The notes under the pieces: generated by a model
Seen by the model: only the letters and a program-made list of their open reading frames with translations
Told to the model about the DNA's origin: nothing
Database searches by the model: none
Shown here: piece after piece, positions 60,517 through 64,000 of the stretch
Numbering within the stretch: the first letter of the stretch is position 1
Layout: every line of letters begins with the position of its first letter
NCBI RefSeq assembly: GCF_022698145.1
Contig: NZ_JALDAX010000001.1
Location: 930,001 to 994,000, forward strand
Length of the DNA stretch: 64,000 nt
Direction: 5' to 3'
Source: Streptomyces spinosisporus
GTDB taxonomy: Bacteria; Actinomycetota; Actinomycetes; Streptomycetales; Streptomycetaceae
Program-made: the position numbers and the translations under genes

Positions 60517-61533
60517 ATGTCAGTTTCAGGCGACCGTACGGACCGTCCCACGGCCGTGTGCGTGATGAACCCCGACGTCGCCGCCCGCGTCCTCCCAAGT
60601 GAGCTGCGCACGCGGCTGTCGGCGTCGGTCCGTCTCGCTCCGGATCCGGAAGACCCGTACGCGGGCGAGAACTTCGCGGCGGCGGTCGCCGATGCCGACG
60701 TCCTGATCAGCGGCTGGGGGTGTCCGCGGCTCACGGCGGAGGTCCTGGCGCGGGCGCCCCGACTGCGGGCCGTCATGCATGCCGCGGGCACGGTCAAGGA
60801 ACTGGTGAGTGACGCCGTGTGGGAACGCGGCATCGTCGTGTCGTCGGCGGCCGACGCCAACGCGGGACCCGTCGTCTCGTACACCCTCGCTCTGATCACG
60901 CTCGCCGTCCGGCGCACGCTGACCATGGCGGCGGGGTACCGGGACGGCTGGCCCGGATTCGGCGCGCGCTCGGGTGGAGACGGTCACACGATCGGCATCG
61001 TCGGTGCCTCGCGCATCGGCCGCAGGGTCATCGCCGGGCTGACCGCGTCCGACGCGGGCTACGACATCCTCGTGAGCGACCCCTACCTGACGGACGAAGA
61101 GGCGTCCCGACTCGGCGCCGTACGCGTTGAGTTGGCGGAACTGTGCCGTCGCTCAGGAGCCGTGAGCATCCACGCACCGCTCCTGCCGGAGACGGTCGGC
61201 CTGCTCGACGCCGACATGCTCGCACTCATCCCCGACGGGGGCGTGCTGATCAATACCGCGCGCGGCGCCATCGTGGACACCGCCGCCCTGACGCGGGAGT
61301 GCTCCTCCGGTCGCCTGGAGGCCTACCTGGACGTGACCGACCCGGAACCCCTGCCCCCGGACCAGCCCTTGCTCGGCCTGCCCAACGTCCTGGTGACACC
61401 GCACATCGCCGGGGCCCAGGGCAGCGAGGTCCGGCGGCTGGGCGCGTACGCGGTCGCGGAGGTCGAGCGCTGGCTGCGGGGCGAGCCGCTGCTGGGTGAA
61501 GTGACCCGCGAGGCGCTGCCCCGCCTGGCCTGA
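60517..61533 (+). CDS. D-2-hydroxyacid dehydrogenase-family oxidoreductase
   Basis: A 338-residue NAD(P)-dependent enzyme. The Rossmann loop is HTIGIVGASRIGRRVIAGL (about residues 153-171; GxSxxG rather than GxGxxG). The catalytic triad is visible as Arg in INTARGAIVDTAAL, Glu in DVTDPEPLPPDQPL and His in VLVTPHIAGAQGSEVRR. It interconverts 2-hydroxy and 2-keto acids or sugar acids. In this locus it could act on an aldonic or uronic acid derived from the glycan. AAGAAGAGGG before ATG 60517. It lies 51 bp after the second mannosidase gene. Confidence 0.88.
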   Translation: MSVSGDRTDRPTAVCVMNPDVAARVLPSELRTRLSASVRLAPDPEDPYAGENFAAAVADADVLISGWGCPRLTAEVLARAPRLRAVMHAAGTVKELVSDAVWERGIVVSSAADANAGPVVSYTLALITLAVRRTLTMAAGYRDGWPGFGARSGGDGHTIGIVGASRIGRRVIAGLTASDAGYDILVSDPYLTDEEASRLGAVRVELAELCRRSGAVSIHAPLLPETVGLLDADMLALIPDGGVLINTARGAIVDTAALTRECSSGRLEAYLDVTDPEPLPPDQPLLGLPNVLVTPHIAGAQGSEVRRLGAYAVAEVERWLRGEPLLGEVTREALPRLA

Positions 61534-61586
61534 ACTGCGGCAACGAGACATCCACTTCGTTCGAGCGTGCAGGAGAGCCGACACCC

Positions 61587-63581
61587 GTGAACCGCACTCC
61601 GTCCACCGAGCCCCGCACCCCCGCCGAGGGCCGCGCCCACTGGGAACAGGTCGCCGACCGGCTCCTGCTCGCCGTGCGGCCGTACGCCACCGCCGACCAC
61701 GCCCTGATCGACCTGCCCGGCACGCCCAGCGTCAACGGTCGGCACAGCGACGGGCTCGAAGGTTTCGCGCGGACCTTCCTGCTGGCCGGCTTCCGGCTCG
61801 CGGGAGCGGCCGGTGCGGACCCGCACGACCTGGCGGGCTGGTACGCGGCCGGTCTCGCCGCCGGGACCGACCCGAAGAACCCCGGGCGCTGGCCCACCTT
61901 CGCCGAGTGCAACCAGGCCAAGGTGGAAGCCGCGTCCATCGCCATCGCCCTGCACGAGACGCGGGCCTGGCTCTGGGACCGCCTGGACGAGTCGGTGCGG
62001 CAGCGGACCCTGGACTGGCTGGCCGCGATGGTCGGTGACGCGATGCCGGGCAACAACTGGATCTGGTTCCAGGGCGTCACCGAGGCCTTCGCCCGCACCG
62101 CCGGGGGCACCTGGAGCCAGCGGGACTTCGACCGCATCATCGCGCTGACCGACGACTGGTACGCGGGCGACGGCTGGTACTCAGACGGGCTCACCGGAGG
62201 CGAACACCGCAACTTCGACCACTACAACGGCTGGGCCATGCACCTGTACCCGCTGTGGTTCTGCCGCATCCTCGGCGACGCCGCCCCCTCCGGCCTCCTC
62301 GACCGCTACCGCACGCGGCTGCGCCGCTTCCTTCAGGACCAGCGGCTGCTGGTCGGCGGCAACGGCTCACCCGTCATCCAGGGCCGCTCGCTCACCTACC
62401 GGCACGCGGCACTCGCCTCCCTGTGGACGGGCGCCCTGTTCGACGCCACACCCTTGGCGCCGGGGGAGACCCGGGCGGTCGCGAACCGGATGCTGGACCA
62501 CTTCCTCGGCCACGGAGCCGTAAACGAGCAGGACTTGCTCACCCTCGGATGGCACCACCCCTTCCGCGGTGTGCTGCAGGTCTACTCGGGACCGGCGTCG
62601 CCGTACTGGGCCTCCAAGGGGTTCATGGGCCTGGCCCTCCCCGCCGACCACCCCGTCTGGACCGCCGACGAGGCCCCCCTCGCCGTGGAGCGGGGCGACT
62701 TCACGCGTGCCCTCCCGGCGCCCGGCTGGCTCGTGTCCGGGACGGCGGCGGACGGCGTCGTCCGCGTCGTCAACCACGGCGGCGACCACGCCGATCCGTC
62801 CCGCCCGCACGCGGACGACCCGTGCTACGCCCGCTTCGCCTACTCGACGCACACCGCGCCGGAGACCCCGGGCGACCCCACCGCGAGCCCCGACGCGTGC
62901 GCGGACGCCGACCCGCTCGACAACGCCGTCGTCCTGCTCGACGGCGCCGGACGCGCCTCCCACCGCAGGCCGGCGCAGCGGATCTCCCTGGACGGCGCCA
63001 CCGCCGTCTCGCGGTCCCGCGCACACTGGCCCGCGAACGCGACGTGGGACCCGTTCGGCGGCCCCGACACCGAGTACGTCCTCGGCCCGTGGATCACCGT
63101 CGGCTCCGCGCTGCGGGGATCGATCGAAGTACGGGCCGTACGCGTGGACCCGGCCACCGACGAGGACGCGACCGCACCCGGGCACGTGCTGCGCGTCGGT
63201 GGCTGGGCCCTGCCCGTCGACTCCCGCACCGCGGCCGCTCCCGGTCCGCCGGCGGGGGACAGCGCGCGGGTCGTGGGCGCCGAGGGGCTGGTGTCACGCG
63301 TCGTCGGCGTCCGCGGATTCACGCAGGCCCGGGTCGTCCTCGGTACCGACAGCAACGCCCTGGGCCCGCTCTCGGCCGTTCCCGTGGTCGAGACGCAGGG
63401 TGCGGTCACCCCCGGCATCGTGTACGTGGCCCTGGTCCACCTCGGCGGCACCGAGCCCCACGCCCTGCCGCAGGTCGTCACGGGTGCGGAGGGCGCCACC
63501 CTCCTCGTGGACGTGAGCTGGGACGGGGGAGCACGGGACACCATCCGGCTGCCCGCACCCCGGAAGGGGTCAGGGGACTAG
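61587..63581 (+). CDS. DUF2264-domain protein, probable glycan-active enzyme
   Basis: A 664-residue cytoplasmic protein. The first 370 residues form the DUF2264 alpha/alpha toroid (EGFARTFLLAGFRLAGAAGADPHDLAGWYAAGL, GNNWIWFQGVTEAFARTAGG, GWYSDGLTGGEHRNFDHYNGWAMHLYPLWF, SPYWASKGFMGLALPADHPVW). The remainder is beta-rich. The fold relates it to unsaturated glucuronyl/galacturonyl hydrolases and heparinase-like toroids. It may hydrolyse or otherwise process uronic-acid ends made by the heparinase-like enzyme of this locus. Activity is not established for the family. GTG 61587 with AGGAGAG. Confidence 0.82.
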   Translation: MNRTPSTEPRTPAEGRAHWEQVADRLLLAVRPYATADHALIDLPGTPSVNGRHSDGLEGFARTFLLAGFRLAGAAGADPHDLAGWYAAGLAAGTDPKNPGRWPTFAECNQAKVEAASIAIALHETRAWLWDRLDESVRQRTLDWLAAMVGDAMPGNNWIWFQGVTEAFARTAGGTWSQRDFDRIIALTDDWYAGDGWYSDGLTGGEHRNFDHYNGWAMHLYPLWFCRILGDAAPSGLLDRYRTRLRRFLQDQRLLVGGNGSPVIQGRSLTYRHAALASLWTGALFDATPLAPGETRAVANRMLDHFLGHGAVNEQDLLTLGWHHPFRGVLQVYSGPASPYWASKGFMGLALPADHPVWTADEAPLAVERGDFTRALPAPGWLVSGTAADGVVRVVNHGGDHADPSRPHADDPCYARFAYSTHTAPETPGDPTASPDACADADPLDNAVVLLDGAGRASHRRPAQRISLDGATAVSRSRAHWPANATWDPFGGPDTEYVLGPWITVGSALRGSIEVRAVRVDPATDEDATAPGHVLRVGGWALPVDSRTAAAPGPPAGDSARVVGAEGLVSRVVGVRGFTQARVVLGTDSNALGPLSAVPVVETQGAVTPGIVYVALVHLGGTEPHALPQVVTGAEGATLLVDVSWDGGARDTIRLPAPRKGSGD

Positions 63582-63591
63582 CGTCGGCGAC

Positions 63592-64000
63592 ATGACACTT
63601 TCGTACGACATCCACGGCGACGGGCCCACTGTGGTGCTGCTGCACTCCTCCGTGTGCGACCGGCGCATGTGGGACCGGCAGGTGCCGGTGCTGACCGAGG
63701 CGGGGTACCGCGTGGTGCGGTGCGACTTCCGGGGCTTCGGCGAGACACCGGTCGCGGACCGGCCGTACAGCGACGCCGGGGATGTCCGCGACCTGCTGGA
63801 CCACCTGAAGTGCGAGCGGTACGCCCTGATCGGCTCCTCGCACGGCGGCGAGGTCGCCCTGGAGGTGGCGGCGACCCGGCCTGAGGCCGCCGTCTCCCTG
63901 GTGCTGCTCTGTGCCGCGATGCCGGGCCATGTCGCGGGACCCGAACTGAGGGAGTTCACCGAGCGGAAGAAGGAGTTCCTGGCGGCGGACGACATCGCCG
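63592..64000 (+). CDS. Alpha/beta hydrolase (N-terminal part, cut by window edge)
   Basis: The frame opens at ATG 63592 and runs off the window after 136 residues. It has the alpha/beta hydrolase fold: PTVVLLHSSVCDRRMWDRQVPVLTEAGYRVVRCDFRGFGET (oxyanion region HSS in place of the common HGG) and the nucleophile elbow ALIGSSHGGEVALEVAA (Ser about 84, GxSxG written GSSHG). It resembles the 3-oxoadipate enol-lactone hydrolase-like group, but specificity cannot be told. No ribosome binding site precedes the ATG. TAGCGT seven bases upstream could be a -10 box of a leaderless transcript. Confidence 0.85.
   Translation, partial: MTLSYDIHGDGPTVVLLHSSVCDRRMWDRQVPVLTEAGYRVVRCDFRGFGETPVADRPYSDAGDVRDLLDHLKCERYALIGSSHGGEVALEVAATRPEAAVSLVLLCAAMPGHVAGPELREFTERKKEFLAADDIA

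Noticed and set aside
1..64000. tRNA genes, rRNA genes, CRISPR arrays or complete insertion sequences
   Set aside because: No cloverleaf-like stretch ending in a GTTCGANTC loop, no regularly spaced repeats and no intact transposase were found by reading; a tRNAscan or ISfinder search was not possible.

Overview
The window comes from a high-GC actinobacterium, almost certainly Streptomyces or a close relative. Codon third positions are strongly G/C, GTG starts are frequent, neighbouring genes are often coupled by ATGA or GTGA overlaps, Tat signal peptides are common, sugar ABC importers lack their own ATPase, and a TTA codon appears in a small gene. No rRNA, tRNA, CRISPR array or intact insertion sequence was seen. 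A replication and partition module at about 7.7-12.3 kb suggests that the window lies on a large plasmid, or on an integrated or fused plasmid-derived segment, carrying a metabolic cargo.

Region 1 (1-3.5 kb) holds the start of an amino-acid permease, a divergent FAD monooxygenase with a SnoaL-like protein, and a decayed stretch in which two gene remnants meet head to head. Region 2 (3.5-7.35 kb, minus strand) is a compact operon of four unrecognised proteins (181, 780, 244 and 58 aa), three of them translationally coupled, built around a large protein with a non-canonical P-loop. It is the best candidate in the window for an undescribed system, possibly a conflict or defence module. Region 3 (7.7-12.3 kb, minus strand) is a plasmid maintenance block: iteron-like repeats, a putative initiator, a protein of three tandem HTH units, a 42-aa ORF, ParA, a ParB-like protein, and a 100-aa protein sharing the ParB C-terminal domain.

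Region 4 (12.3-17.4 kb) is metal and cofactor uptake: a lipoprotein/permease/ATPase importer of the siderophore/corrinoid type, an ArsR-type regulator, and a nickel/cobalt transporter behind a cobalamin riboswitch. Region 5 (17.4-23.5 kb) is copper homeostasis: a small Met/His-rich membrane protein, a CopA ATPase, a PCu(A)C-like protein and a Met-repeat membrane protein, followed by an ECF sigma factor and a DUF5666-like exported protein.

Region 6 (23.7-41.3 kb) is a catabolic island in two arms. The left arm (minus) encodes an intradiol dioxygenase, a quinone-reductase-like enzyme, a metallo-beta-lactamase-fold hydrolase and two amidohydrolases, with a divergent LysR regulator. The right arm (plus) encodes a cupin protein, a fumarylacetoacetase-type hydrolase, an FMN reductase, two MFS transporters, a GlcG/HbpS-like protein and a dienelactone hydrolase, with a divergent FadR-type regulator. 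A two-component system with a membrane partner lies between. A shared operator-like motif (CCTACTWGGTAG) occurs twice in the FadR intergenic region and once at the far end of the left arm. Together they suggest degradation of a cyclic or heteroaromatic compound through ring hydrolysis and intradiol cleavage.

Region 7 (41.3-64 kb) is a carbohydrate locus: an orphan sugar-binding protein, a CE7 acetyl esterase, a GH71/99-like enzyme, a GDSL hydrolase, a heparinase II/III-like protein, an unusual ROK regulator with an IS630-like HTH fused to its N-terminus, an LplABC-type importer (two permeases and a binding protein), two tandem GH38 alpha-mannosidases, a D-2-hydroxyacid dehydrogenase, a DUF2264 protein and a truncated alpha/beta hydrolase. 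It probably handles a mannose-containing, acetylated and perhaps uronic-acid-containing glycan.
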